From Paracoccus sigandri (GTDB taxonomy: Bacteria; Pseudomonadota; Alphaproteobacteria; Rhodobacterales; Rhodobacteraceae), in the NCBI RefSeq assembly GCF_003709565.1, contig NZ_QNRC01000031.1, positions 1-49,308 of the forward strand: a stretch of 49,308 bases of DNA, read 5' to 3'. Under the pieces are notes generated by a model, which ran no database searches, was not told the DNA's origin, and saw only the letters and a list, made by a program, of their open reading frames with translations. The translations under genes were made by a program, and so were the position numbers. Shown here piece after piece: positions 16,426 to 24,727 of the stretch (position 1 is its first letter; each line of letters begins with the position of its first letter).

Positions 16426-17223
16426 TCAGGCGGCGCGGACCGCCGCCGTCTCGGGCGCGAAGGCACCGATGCTGACATGGTCGGGGCCGAAGCCGCAGAA
16501 ACTGCCTTGCGGCACTTCCTGCCAGTCGTCCTCGTCCGTTTCCAGCGGTTCCGAGACCACGGCATAGCCCTGCCGGGTTTCCGACCAGCGATAGAACAGG
16601 CTTGGCGCGCAATCGTCGCTGGCGTGGCGGATCGCATAGAGCGAGCGGCCGTCCGAAAAGGCGCAGGTCGCGCGGACATGCGGCGCGGCGCCCCGGCGCA
16701 TGGCCAGGTCGGTCATCCGCGCCATCGCCCGTTCCATCGCGCCCTTCGGATCGTGATCCAGCCCTTCCCCCAGCGCGATCAGGAACAGCGCCTCGCTGTC
16801 GGTCGCGCCCTTGCGGTGCAGGTAATGCGCCTCGGGGATCAGCAATTCGGCGTCGCGGCGCCAGGTGTCATAGCCGCCGAACTGGCCGTTATGCATGAAG
16901 GACCAGCGGCCGACGGCAAAGGGATGGCAGTTGTTGCGGCTGGTCGCGGTCCCGGTCGAGGCCCGCACATGGGCCATGAACAGGCGCGATCGCACCTGCG
17001 CGACCAGGCTGCGCAGGTTCGGGTCCGACCAGGCCGGCATCACGTCACGATAGAGTCCGGGCTCTTCCCGCTCGCCATACCAGGCCAGCCCGAAGCCGTC
17101 GGCATTGACCGGCGTGTGGCAGCGCGTCGCGCCCTGGCTTTGCCGGATCAACGAATGCGCCGGCCGGCTGACGATATCCTCCAGAAAGATCGCCTGGCCC
17201 AGATAGGCGGCCCAACGGCACAT
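16426..17223 (-). CDS. Class II glutamine amidotransferase (YafJ/EgtC-like)
   Basis: The product is 265 aa. After the initiator Met comes Cys2 in MCRWAAYLG, the N-terminal nucleophile of class II (Ntn) amidotransferases. Further conserved parts are TPVNADGFGLAWYG, MAHVRASTG and HPFAVGRWSFMHNGQFGGYD. No second synthetase domain is present, so this is a stand-alone amidotransferase; its acceptor is unknown. I fixed the start at 17221-17223 because the nucleophile must follow the first Met; longer frames are unsupported. It lies 62 bases after the DUF1330 gene and may be co-transcribed with alaS. Confidence 0.88.
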   Translation of the reverse strand: MCRWAAYLGQAIFLEDIVSRPAHSLIRQSQGATRCHTPVNADGFGLAWYGEREEPGLYRDVMPAWSDPNLRSLVAQVRSRLFMAHVRASTGTATSRNNCHPFAVGRWSFMHNGQFGGYDTWRRDAELLIPEAHYLHRKGATDSEALFLIALGEGLDHDPKGAMERAMARMTDLAMRRGAAPHVRATCAFSDGRSLYAIRHASDDCAPSLFYRWSETRQGYAVVSEPLETDEDDWQEVPQGSFCGFGPDHVSIGAFAPETAAVRAA

Positions 17224-17285
17224 GCCCTGCCCCTTCGTGTCTTGTCGTTGCGACAGGACTAGCACGAAAGGATGAAGAATTCACC

Positions 17286-17585
17286 CTATTCCTGGGCCGG
17301 GGGCGTTTCCTCGACGATCACCAGATCGCGCTCGGCCGCGCCTTCGGCATGGGCCAGCGCCGCCTGGTATTCGGCGCTTTCATAGCAGGCCACGGCAGCA
17401 TCGAAACTGGGGAAGCGCGCGACGACATTGCGCGCCCGGTCGGTCCCCTCCATCTGCCGATAGCGCCCGCCGCGGGCCAGGAAGGTGCCGCCATGCGCGG
17501 CAATCGCGGGACCGGCGGCCTTGGCATAGCGGCCATAGGCCTCGGGGTCGGTCACCGTGACATGGGCGATCCACAGGGCGGTCAT
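17286..17585 (-). CDS. DUF1330 family protein
   Basis: The product is 99 aa. The sequence MTALWIAHVTVTDPEAYGRY, then GGTFLARGGRYRQMEG, then RARNVVARFPSFDAAVACY follows the DUF1330 pattern, a small dimeric alpha+beta-barrel (ferredoxin-like) fold. Biochemical role unknown. Its ATG overlaps the alaS stop (ATGA, 17582-17585), so it is translationally coupled to alaS. It is full-length for the family. Confidence 0.85.
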   Translation of the reverse strand: MTALWIAHVTVTDPEAYGRYAKAAGPAIAAHGGTFLARGGRYRQMEGTDRARNVVARFPSFDAAVACYESAEYQAALAHAEGAAERDLVIVEETPPAQE

Positions 17586-20239
17586 GCGCTTTCTCCGATC
17601 AGTTTCTCGACTTCAGCGATGGCGCTGTCGGCCGCCGCCAGGCTGGGCGCGCCGCCCTGGGCGCGGTCCGGGCGGCCGCCGCCGCCCTTGCCGCCAAGCG
17701 CCACCGTGGCCGCCTGGACCAGCGCCACCGCGCTGATCCGCCCGGTCAGGTCCGGCGTGACCCCGGCCGCCACCGTGGCCTTGCCATCGGCTTCGGCCAG
17801 CACCAGCACGGCGCCGCTGCCCAGCTGCGCCTTCATCTCGTCGACCAGCGGCCCCAGCTCCTTGCCCGAGACGCCCTCGACCCGGCGGCCGATGAACCGG
17901 ATGCCGCCGATCTCCTTGGCCTGCGCGCCACCGCCGCCGCCCATGGCCAGCTGGCGCTTCAGCTGCGCGACCTCGTTTGCCAGCGCCTTGCGCTCATCGG
18001 CCAGGGCGCGGACCTTGTTCACCACGTCGCCCGCCTGCGCCTTCAGGATCGCGGCGATCTCGCCCAGCTGGCTGTCTGCCGCGCGCAGGTGGTCCAGCGC
18101 CGCCTGCCCGGTCAGCGCCTCGATCCGCCGCACCCCCGCGCTGGAGGCGCTGTCGCCCAGCAGCGCGAAGGCGCCGATATCGCCGGTGCGCGCCACATGG
18201 GTGCCGCCGCACAGCTCGATCGAATAGGTCGCGCCGTCCGGGCCCTTGCCCGAATTGTCCTGCCGGCCCATCGAGACGACCCGCACCTCGTCGCCGTATT
18301 TCTCGCCGAACAGCGCCTGGGCACCAAGGGCGCGGGCGTCGTCGGGGGTCATGATCCGGGTTTCGACCGGCGCGTTCTGGCGAATGAAATCATTGACTTC
18401 CGCCTCGATCCTCGACAATTCCCGGTCGCTGACGGCATGGTTGTGGCTGAAATCGAAGCGCAGCCGGTCGGGCGCGTTCAGGCTGCCCCGCTGCGCGACA
18501 TGTTCGCCCAGGGTGCGCCGCAGCGCCTCGTGCAGCAGATGCGTGGCCGAGTGGTTGGCCCGGATCGCCCCGCGCCGGTCGTGATCGACCGAGAGCTGGG
18601 CGCCCTGCCCGCGGCCCAGCACCCCCAGCGTGACCTCGGCCATGTGGATGAAGACGCCCGCGACCTTCTTCGTGTCGGTGACCCGCGCGGCGCCGGTATC
18701 GGTCTTGATCAGGCCGGTATCGCCGATCTGCCCGCCCGATTCCGCATAGAAGGGCGACTGGTTCACCACGATCTGGACCCGGTCGCCCGTCTTGGCCTCC
18801 TCGGCCTCGGCCCCCTCGACGACCAGCGCCAGGATCTGGCCCTCGGCTTCCTCGGCGTCATAGCCCAGGAATTCGGTCACGCCATGCCGCTCGGCCAGGT
18901 CGTACCAGATCGAGGCATCCGCCGCCTCGCCGCTGCCCGCCCAGGCCGCGCGAGCCTTGGCCTTCTGCTCGGCCATCGCGGCGTCGAAGCCGGCGATGTC
19001 CACGCTGCGGCCCTTCTCGCGCAGCGCGTCCTGCGTCAGATCCAGCGGGAAGCCATAGGTGTCATAGAGCTTGAAGGCCGCCTCGCCCGGCAGGTTCGAG
19101 CCCTCGGGCAGCCTCGACAGCTCGTCGTCCAGCAGCCGCAGCCCGCGGTCCAGCGTCTGGCGGAAGCGCGTCTCCTCGCTGCGCAGGGTTTCCTCGATCA
19201 GCGCTTGGGCACGCGGCAGTTCGGGATAGGCCGCGCCCATCTGCCCGACCAGCGCCGGCACCAGGCGGTGCATCACCGGATCCTGCGCACCCAGCATATG
19301 CGCGTGGCGCATCGCCCGGCGCATGATCCGCCGCAGCACATAGCCGCGCCCCTCGTTCGAGGGCATCACCCCATCCGCGATCAGGAAGCTGGTCGAGCGC
19401 AGATGGTCGGCGATCACCCGGTGATGCACCTTGCCCGGCCCGTCCGGGTCGCTGCTGGTCGCGTTCGCCGACGCCTCGATCAGGCTGCGCATCAGGTCGG
19501 TGTCGTAATTGTCGTGCTTGCCCTGCAGCAGGGCGCCGATCCGCTCCAGCCCCATGCCGGTATCGATCGACTGCATCTCCAGCGCGCGCATCGAGCCGTC
19601 CTCGAACTGCTCGTTCTGCATGAAGACCAGGTTCCAGATCTCGATGAAGCGGTCGCCATCCTCATCCGCGCTGCCCGGAGGGCCGCCCCAGATCTGCTCG
19701 CCATGGTCGTAGAAGATCTCGGTGCAGGGGCCGCAGGGGCCGGTCGGGCCCATCTGCCAGAAATTGTCGCTGGTCGGGATGCGGATGATGCGGTCGTCGG
19801 ACAGGCCCGCGACCTTCTTCCAGATCTCGGCCGCCTCGTCATCGGTGTGATAGACGGTGACCAGCAGCTTGTCCTTGGGGATGCCGTATTCGCGGGTCAG
19901 CAATTCCCAGGCGAAGGGAATGGCACCTTCCTTGAAATAGTCGCCGAAGCTGAAATTCCCCAGCATTTCGAAGAAGGTATGGTGCCGCGCCGTATAGCCG
20001 ACATTGTCCAGGTCGTTATGCTTGCCGCCGGCGCGGACGCATTTCTGCGCCGTGGTCGCGCGCTTGTAGTCGCGGGTTTCCAGGCCGGTGAACAGGTTCT
20101 TGAACTGCACCATGCCGGAATTCGCGAACATCAGCGTCGGGTCGTTTCGCGGGACCAGGGGGCTCGACTCGACCACGCGGTGGCCGTTCTTCTCGAAATA
20201 GCCGAGAAAGGTGGATCGGATGTCGTTGAGGCTGGGCAT
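17582..20239 (-). CDS. alaS: Alanyl-tRNA synthetase
   Basis: The product is 885 aa. It charges tRNA-Ala and edits mischarged Ser and Gly. The class II catalytic core starts MPSLNDIRSTFLGYFEKNGH and contains MVQFKNLFTG and the GPTGPCGPCTEIFYD segment. The editing domain has the zinc ligands HSATHLLHEAL and ELCGGTHV (His/Cys/His set). A C-terminal coiled coil and C-Ala domain follow (KRQLAMGGGGG, GGKGGGGRPDRAQGG). The start at 20237-20239 is where the family begins; an upstream in-frame Met gives non-family residues. Downstream DUF1330 overlaps by 4 bases. Confidence 0.97.
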   Translation of the reverse strand: MPSLNDIRSTFLGYFEKNGHRVVESSPLVPRNDPTLMFANSGMVQFKNLFTGLETRDYKRATTAQKCVRAGGKHNDLDNVGYTARHHTFFEMLGNFSFGDYFKEGAIPFAWELLTREYGIPKDKLLVTVYHTDDEAAEIWKKVAGLSDDRIIRIPTSDNFWQMGPTGPCGPCTEIFYDHGEQIWGGPPGSADEDGDRFIEIWNLVFMQNEQFEDGSMRALEMQSIDTGMGLERIGALLQGKHDNYDTDLMRSLIEASANATSSDPDGPGKVHHRVIADHLRSTSFLIADGVMPSNEGRGYVLRRIMRRAMRHAHMLGAQDPVMHRLVPALVGQMGAAYPELPRAQALIEETLRSEETRFRQTLDRGLRLLDDELSRLPEGSNLPGEAAFKLYDTYGFPLDLTQDALREKGRSVDIAGFDAAMAEQKAKARAAWAGSGEAADASIWYDLAERHGVTEFLGYDAEEAEGQILALVVEGAEAEEAKTGDRVQIVVNQSPFYAESGGQIGDTGLIKTDTGAARVTDTKKVAGVFIHMAEVTLGVLGRGQGAQLSVDHDRRGAIRANHSATHLLHEALRRTLGEHVAQRGSLNAPDRLRFDFSHNHAVSDRELSRIEAEVNDFIRQNAPVETRIMTPDDARALGAQALFGEKYGDEVRVVSMGRQDNSGKGPDGATYSIELCGGTHVARTGDIGAFALLGDSASSAGVRRIEALTGQAALDHLRAADSQLGEIAAILKAQAGDVVNKVRALADERKALANEVAQLKRQLAMGGGGGAQAKEIGGIRFIGRRVEGVSGKELGPLVDEMKAQLGSGAVLVLAEADGKATVAAGVTPDLTGRISAVALVQAATVALGGKGGGGRPDRAQGGAPSLAAADSAIAEVEKLIGESA

Positions 20240-20575
20240 CTTGGGCCTTCGTCGCAGGGTTGTGGCGCAGATCCGGCGCGGACCGGGCTGGCGCATGGTC
20301 TAGCGGGACGGCGCGCGGCTGTCCAGCAAACAGGCGCCGGAACCGGTGGGGCCGACGGCGAGCCATGATGACGGGCCGTATCGCGAAGACCCTTCGCCCG
20401 TCCGTCCCGCGCGGGCGACCGGCATATCCGGTTCGCCCTTCACTTGCCTTGCAGCTGCCAGCCATCCCCTGCCGGCCCGGCTTGGCCAATCATCCGTTCC
20501 CCGGCCCGGAAAGCGCGATGCGCGGGACCAGCCCGCGCATCGGATCGTCGGGGCGCGCCAGGCGCGCCGCCGGCA
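20240..20575. other. Intergenic region between recA end and alaS start
   Basis: These 336 bases carry no gene that I can support. On the minus strand they hold the recA 3' region with a clean hairpin at 20516-20542 and then the untranslated leader and promoter of alaS. A TGGACA (20325-20320, minus) with TAGACC 17 bases on could be the alaS promoter, but the match is weak. GC-rich palindromic runs such as GGCGCGCC occur near 20552. Confidence 0.6.
20516..20542 (-). terminator. Candidate recA terminator hairpin
   Basis: CGATGCGCGGG (20516-20526) and CCCGCGCATCG (20532-20542) form an 11-bp perfect stem with a 5-base loop, 33 bases after the recA stop. On the minus strand only a CTTT tract follows, so the efficiency is uncertain. 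Confidence 0.55.
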
Positions 20576-21643
20576 TCATTCCTCGCTCAGCACCTCGTCG
20601 CTGTCATCCGATCCGAAATCGAGCCCGTGGCTGGCGCGGATCTTGTCCTCGATCTCATAGGCCACGTCCGGATTGTCGCGCAGATATTGCTTGGCGTTCT
20701 CGCGCCCCTGACCGATCCGCTGGTCGCCATGGGAATACCAGGCCCCCGATTTCTCGACGACCCCGGCCTTCACGCCCAGGTCGATCAATTCGCCGACCTT
20801 GCTGATCCCCTCGCCATACATGATGTCGAATTCGACCTGCCGGAAGGGCGGCGCCACCTTGTTCTTGACCACCTTCACGCGGGTCGAGTTGCCGATCACC
20901 TCGTCGCGGTCCTTGATCGAGCCGGTGCGGCGGATGTCCAGCCGTACCGAGGCATAGAATTTCAGCGCGTTCCCCCCGGTCGTGGTCTCGGGATTGCCGA
21001 ACATCACGCCGATCTTCATGCGGATCTGGTTGATGAAGATGACCATGCAGTTGCTGCGCCCGATGCTGGCGGTCAGCTTGCGCATCGCCTGGCTCATCAG
21101 CCGGGCCTGGCTGCCCATCTGCATGTCGCCCATGTCGCCCTCGATCTCGGATTTCGGCGTCAACGCCGCGACCGAGTCGACCACCACCAGGTTGACCGCG
21201 CCGGAGCGGACCAGCGTATCCACGATCTCCAGCGCCTGCTCGCCCGTGTCGGGCTGGCTGATCAGCAGCTCGTCCAGGTTGACGCCCAGCTTCCTAGCAT
21301 ATTGCGGATCCAGCGCATGTTCGGCATCCACGAAGGCGCAGACGCCGCCCTTCTTCTGCTCTTCCGCGACCACATGCAGCGTCAGCGTGGTCTTGCCCGA
21401 GCTTTCCGGCCCGAAGATCTCGATGATGCGGCCCTTGGGCAGCCCGCCGATCCCCAGCGCGATGTCCAGCCCCAGCGATCCGGTCGAGGTCGCCTCGATC
21501 TCGGCCACGGGATTGTCGGCGCCGAGCTTCATGATCGAGCCCTTGCCGAACTGCCGCTCGATCTGCGCCAGCGCGCTGTCCAGGGCCTTTTGCTTATCCG
21601 CGCTGCGTTTGTTGTCCATATCGAAGATGCTCGCCTGTGCCAT
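20576..21643 (-). CDS. recA: Recombinase A
   Basis: The product is 355 aa. RecA forms ATP-dependent filaments on single-stranded DNA for homologous recombination and triggers LexA self-cleavage. Walker A is GPESSGKTT, Walker B VVVDSVAAL, and loop L2 IGVMFGNPETTTGGNALKFY. NQIRMKIGVMFG and a short acidic tail (SDDSDEVLSEE) complete a normal-length protein. The ATG at 21641-21643 follows GTGAGGA. A GTTC-N7-GTTC SOS box at 21704-21718 lies 61 bases upstream, indicating LexA repression. Divergent from the sulfotransferase gene. Confidence 0.98.
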   Translation of the reverse strand: MAQASIFDMDNKRSADKQKALDSALAQIERQFGKGSIMKLGADNPVAEIEATSTGSLGLDIALGIGGLPKGRIIEIFGPESSGKTTLTLHVVAEEQKKGGVCAFVDAEHALDPQYARKLGVNLDELLISQPDTGEQALEIVDTLVRSGAVNLVVVDSVAALTPKSEIEGDMGDMQMGSQARLMSQAMRKLTASIGRSNCMVIFINQIRMKIGVMFGNPETTTGGNALKFYASVRLDIRRTGSIKDRDEVIGNSTRVKVVKNKVAPPFRQVEFDIMYGEGISKVGELIDLGVKAGVVEKSGAWYSHGDQRIGQGRENAKQYLRDNPDVAYEIEDKIRASHGLDFGSDDSDEVLSEE

Positions 21644-21703
21644 GTCGTCCTCACCGTTATTTCACAGCCCTCCGGGCAGGGCAATCTGCTCGACCGACGG
21701 AAT

Positions 21704-21752
21704 GTTCACTTCTTGTTCCGAAATAGATGCGCCAATCCGCGGCGCATTTCAA
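21704..21752 (-). promoter_or_regulatory. recA promoter with SOS (LexA) box
   Basis: The plus strand carries GTTCACTTCTTGTTC (21704-21718), the exact GTTC-N7-GTTC direct repeat bound by alphaproteobacterial LexA. Reading toward recA, TTGAAA (21752-21747) and CATCTA (21729-21724) are separated by 17 bases. This puts the SOS box just downstream of the -10, over the likely start point, where LexA would block initiation. Confidence 0.85.
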
Positions 21753-21804
21753 GGCTTTTTCAATCGCCCGCTCGAATCATGGAAGAAGCCTGCCACAGCG
21801 CCGG

Positions 21805-21819
21805 TTAACAAAGCGTTTA
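21805..21819 (+). promoter_or_regulatory. Near-consensus CtrA-like site
   Basis: TTAA-N7-TTTA (21805-21819) within GTTAACAAAGCGTTTAC differs by one base from the CtrA consensus TTAA-N7-TTAA. It lies 89 bases before the sulfotransferase start in the recA/sulfotransferase divergent region. Single-mismatch sites are common by chance in AT-richer intergenic DNA, so support is modest. Confidence 0.35.
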
Positions 21820-21907
21820 CATCCGGTGGGGCGACCGCTATCCCTGCCCCTCCCGTCCGACATCCCCAGTGCCGCGGCGCGGGCCGGGACCCGAAAGGAA
21901 GAAAGAG

Positions 21908-22492
21908 ATGCTGATCTTCTGGGAACAGAGGCTGGTCTTTCTGGCGACGCCCAAGGCCGGCTCGACGGCGGTCGAATCGGCGCTCGAATCCCTGGCCTCG
22001 GCGGCGATCCAGCGTCCGGCGGCGTTGAAACATGCCGATATCGCGAATTTTCACCGCCACCTGCATCCCTGGCTGGAAGCCCAGGCGGGCGGACCCTTCT
22101 GCACCGTCGCCCTGATGCGCGAGCCCGTCGACTGGCTGCGCAGCTGGTACCGCTTCAAGCTGCGCGACGATCATGTCGATCCGACGCACCGGATGGAGGG
22201 CGTCAGCTTTGCGCAATTCGCAAGCGACTATGCGCGGCCGGGCGGGCCGGCGCAGCTGGAGATCGGCCAGCAGCGCGACTTCCTGACCGACGGGACGCGC
22301 CGCGTCGATCGCATCTTCCGCTACGAGGACTTTCCCGCCTTCATCGAGTTCCTGGAAGATCGCCTGGGCTGCGCGCTGGAAATGCCGCGCATCAACGTCC
22401 CGCCCCCGGTCGATGTGCATCTGGACGCGGATCAGGAAGCGCGGCTGCGCGAGGCGATGCGGGCCGATATCGACCTCTACCAGTCGATCTGA
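21908..22492 (+). CDS. Sulfotransferase family protein
   Basis: The product is 194 aa. The 5'-phosphosulfate-binding loop of PAPS-dependent sulfotransferases is recognisable as LVFLATPKAGSTAVESAL (about residues 9-26). The 3'-phosphate-binding part is VALMREPVDWLRSWYRF (about 73-89), with Arg and Ser well placed. It is short for the family, close to the minimal bacterial forms that act on small molecules or polysaccharide. The acceptor cannot be predicted. No signal peptide or membrane helix is seen. The start ATG 21908 has AAGGAAGAAAG just upstream; an upstream frame extension lacks homology. It is convergent with cckA. Confidence 0.8.
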   Translation: MLIFWEQRLVFLATPKAGSTAVESALESLASAAIQRPAALKHADIANFHRHLHPWLEAQAGGPFCTVALMREPVDWLRSWYRFKLRDDHVDPTHRMEGVSFAQFASDYARPGGPAQLEIGQQRDFLTDGTRRVDRIFRYEDFPAFIEFLEDRLGCALEMPRINVPPPVDVHLDADQEARLREAMRADIDLYQSI

Positions 22493-22500
22493 ACGGCCCG

Positions 22501-22550
22501 CCGGCCCGGATCAATGTGGCCCGAAATGCGGCCCGGATCAATGCGGACCC
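22501..22550. repeat. Imperfect 27-28-bp tandem duplication at the cckA 3' end
   Basis: CGGCCCGGATCAATG occurs twice, each copy followed by a similar run (TGGCCCGAAATG, then CGGACCCGAGATG). The duplication covers the last five codons and stop of cckA and the sequence after it. Reading on past the stop in frame repeats SGPHFGPH and a second stop. It marks a recent small duplication in the gap between cckA and the sulfotransferase gene. Confidence 0.7.
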
Positions 22551-24652
22551 GAGATGGCGGGGGGCGTGGCCATCTGCCGTTCGACCAGTTCCGCCAGCTC
22601 GGCAAGGGTGAAGGGCTTGGCAAGGAAGGCCGAATTGGGAATCGGCGCCTGTCCCTCGGTGAAGATGTCCTCGGAATATCCCGACATGAAGATGACGCGG
22701 GTCCGGGGTCGATGCTTCAGCGCGCTGCGCACCCAGCTTGGCCCGTCCATCCCCGGCATGACCACATCGGTCACGAAGACATCCACCTGCAGGCGATCGT
22801 CGGCCAGAAGCTCCAGCGCGGCCTCGGCGCAATCGGCCTCGCGGACCTGATAGCCCTTCAGCCGCAGGGCGCGCGCCGCGAAGGCACGGACCGGCGCCTC
22901 GTCCTCGACCAGAAGCACGGTGACGGGACGCTGGCTGGCCCTGGAAGCCGCCGCGACCGGGCGCGCCGAGACCGCCGGTTGCGGAACGGCCGCCCCCAGA
23001 TGGGCGGGAAAATAAAGCGAGAAGCAGGTCCCTTCTCCGGGCGTCGAATCGCAGAAGATATAGCCGCCGGTCTGCTTGACGATGCCATAGGCGGTCGACA
23101 GGCCCAGCCCGGTTCCCTCGCCGACGCGCTTGGTGGTGAAGAAGGGCTCGAAGATCTTGCCCAGGTTCTCGGGCGCGATGCCGCAGCCCTGGTCGCGAAG
23201 CTCGATGCGGACATAGTCGCCGGCGGGCAATGTGGCGCGGTCGCGCTGGAAGGGCTGCGCGAAATGCAGGTTCTCGGTGCGGATCGATATCTCTCCGCCC
23301 GCGCTCATCGCGTCGCGGGCATTCACGACCAGGTTCATGATCACCTGTTCCAGCTGCCGCCGGTCGGCGCGGATCTGCCGCAGCGCGGGGTCGTGGCTGA
23401 TGCTGAGCCCGACGCGCTCGCCCACCAGCCGGTTCAGCAGATGCGCCAGGTCGGCCAGCGTGTCGCGCAGATCCAGCGGCTCCAGCTTCAGCGTTTGCTT
23501 GCGCGAGAAGGCCAGCAATTGCCCGACCAGCGCGGCGGCGCGATTGGCGTTCTGGCTGATCTGGTCCAGGTCGGCGTAATCCGGGTCGCCCTTGTCGCGG
23601 CGCAGCATCAAGAGGTCGCAATGGCCGCTGATCGCCGTCAGCAGGTTGTTGAAATCATGCGCGACGCCGCCGGCAAGCTGGCCGATGGCCTGCATCTTCT
23701 GGCTTTGCGCGAATTGCGCCTCCAGCCGCTTGAGGTCGCTGGCATCGGTCAGAACCGCGACCACGGCCGGATGGGCACCGGCGTCGCGAGCCAGCGAGAC
23801 CTGGAAATACTGGTCGCGACCATCGCGCGAACGCAGCCGCAGGATCTCGGTGCCGTTCTCCATGCGCCCGTTGAAGCAATCCGCCACCCAGTCGCCGACC
23901 GAGCGGCCCGGCCCCTCCAGCAGGCCGCCCAGATGCAGGCCGCCATTCCCGATCCCGGACAGGCCGAGCAGGCGCCGGGCCGCGGCATTCGCCCGGCGGA
24001 TCTCTCCGTTCGGGGCCAAGCGCAGCAGGGCCACCGGGATCGGCTCGAAGCCGTCGCAGGTCTCGCCCGCCTCGGCGGAATCCAGCGCCAGGGCGATATC
24101 GCCCTCGGCCGGCAGGCTGTCGGGGTCGTGGCAGGACCAGATCTGCAAGGGCGCGTCCTCGGCCCGGCAGACGCCCAGGACCATGCCGTCCTCCAGCGCG
24201 ATCTCGGCGCAGCCGTTGCGATCGGCGCGGCGGGTCAGCAGCTCGTGCGCCATGCCGGCATCGGCGCGCATCCGCGCCAGCAGGCCCACGACGTTCTGGC
24301 CGGCGATGTCGCCGAAACGTGCCCGCGAGGGCGGGTTCTGATAGAGGACCAGCCCGTCGGAATCGCAGATCCACACCGCCTCGGGCGCCGCCGTCACCTC
24401 GCCCCGGATCGCGGCCAGGGCACGGCGTTCCCCGATCCGCCGCCGCATATGCGCCAGCGCGACCGCACCGCCCAGCAGATACCAGGCGACCGCGATGCTG
24501 GAGAACACGATGGCCGCCGTCCCCGCACCGCTGCCCGGCAGCAAAAGCAGAATCGCCGCCCCCGCCACCATCGGCAGCAGCAGCAGCGGAACCGCGGCCA
24601 GCGCGCTGCGGGAAAGCCCGATCTGATCGTCCCAATGTGCCATGCGAATCAT
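22538..24652 (-). CDS. cckA: Cell-cycle hybrid histidine kinase CckA
   Basis: The product is 704 aa. Two N-terminal membrane helices (about 17-38 and 44-66) are followed by two PAS-like regions (about 85-300). The HisKA box is GQLAGGVAHDFNNLL with His332. The HATPase_c boxes NLVVNARDAM, RDQGCGIAPENLGKIFEPFFTTK and GEGTGLGLS come next. The C-terminal receiver (about 578-695) has the acceptor Asp629 in FVTDVVMPGMDG. This architecture and the H-box identify CckA, which passes phosphate through ChpT to CtrA. The start is uncertain: GTG 24667 has GGGGAC before it, and ATG 24652 and 24643 are alternatives. A full CtrA box lies about 40 bases upstream. Confidence 0.92.
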   Translation of the reverse strand: MIRMAHWDDQIGLSRSALAAVPLLLLPMVAGAAILLLLPGSGAGTAAIVFSSIAVAWYLLGGAVALAHMRRRIGERRALAAIRGEVTAAPEAVWICDSDGLVLYQNPPSRARFGDIAGQNVVGLLARMRADAGMAHELLTRRADRNGCAEIALEDGMVLGVCRAEDAPLQIWSCHDPDSLPAEGDIALALDSAEAGETCDGFEPIPVALLRLAPNGEIRRANAAARRLLGLSGIGNGGLHLGGLLEGPGRSVGDWVADCFNGRMENGTEILRLRSRDGRDQYFQVSLARDAGAHPAVVAVLTDASDLKRLEAQFAQSQKMQAIGQLAGGVAHDFNNLLTAISGHCDLLMLRRDKGDPDYADLDQISQNANRAAALVGQLLAFSRKQTLKLEPLDLRDTLADLAHLLNRLVGERVGLSISHDPALRQIRADRRQLEQVIMNLVVNARDAMSAGGEISIRTENLHFAQPFQRDRATLPAGDYVRIELRDQGCGIAPENLGKIFEPFFTTKRVGEGTGLGLSTAYGIVKQTGGYIFCDSTPGEGTCFSLYFPAHLGAAVPQPAVSARPVAAASRASQRPVTVLLVEDEAPVRAFAARALRLKGYQVREADCAEAALELLADDRLQVDVFVTDVVMPGMDGPSWVRSALKHRPRTRVIFMSGYSEDIFTEGQAPIPNSAFLAKPFTLAELAELVERQMATPPAISGPH

Positions 24653-24675
24653 TACCCGAAGAACCACTTGTCCCC

Positions 24676-24709
24676 AGATAATGCGCGATGACTTAAGATT
24701 GCGTTAAGT
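24676..24709 (-). promoter_or_regulatory. CtrA box and promoter of cckA
   Basis: The inverted repeat ACTTAA-N7-TTAAGT (24691-24709) contains TTAA-N7-TTAA, the full CtrA consensus. Toward cckA, TTATCT (24681-24676) can serve as the -10, and the expected -35 position (24704-24699) falls inside the CtrA box. This is the geometry of CtrA-controlled promoters in Caulobacter and relatives. Confidence 0.7.
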
Positions 24710-24727
24710 GCGAAGCGCCCGGCGCGG

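Noticed and set aside
18089..20368. A 759-codon plus-strand frame opposite alaS
   Set aside because: Antisense shadow; alaS on the minus strand is full-length and unmistakable.
20240..20575. Possible small gene in the recA-alaS gap
   Set aside because: No frame with a ribosome site and coding-like content; the region is better explained as terminator and leader.
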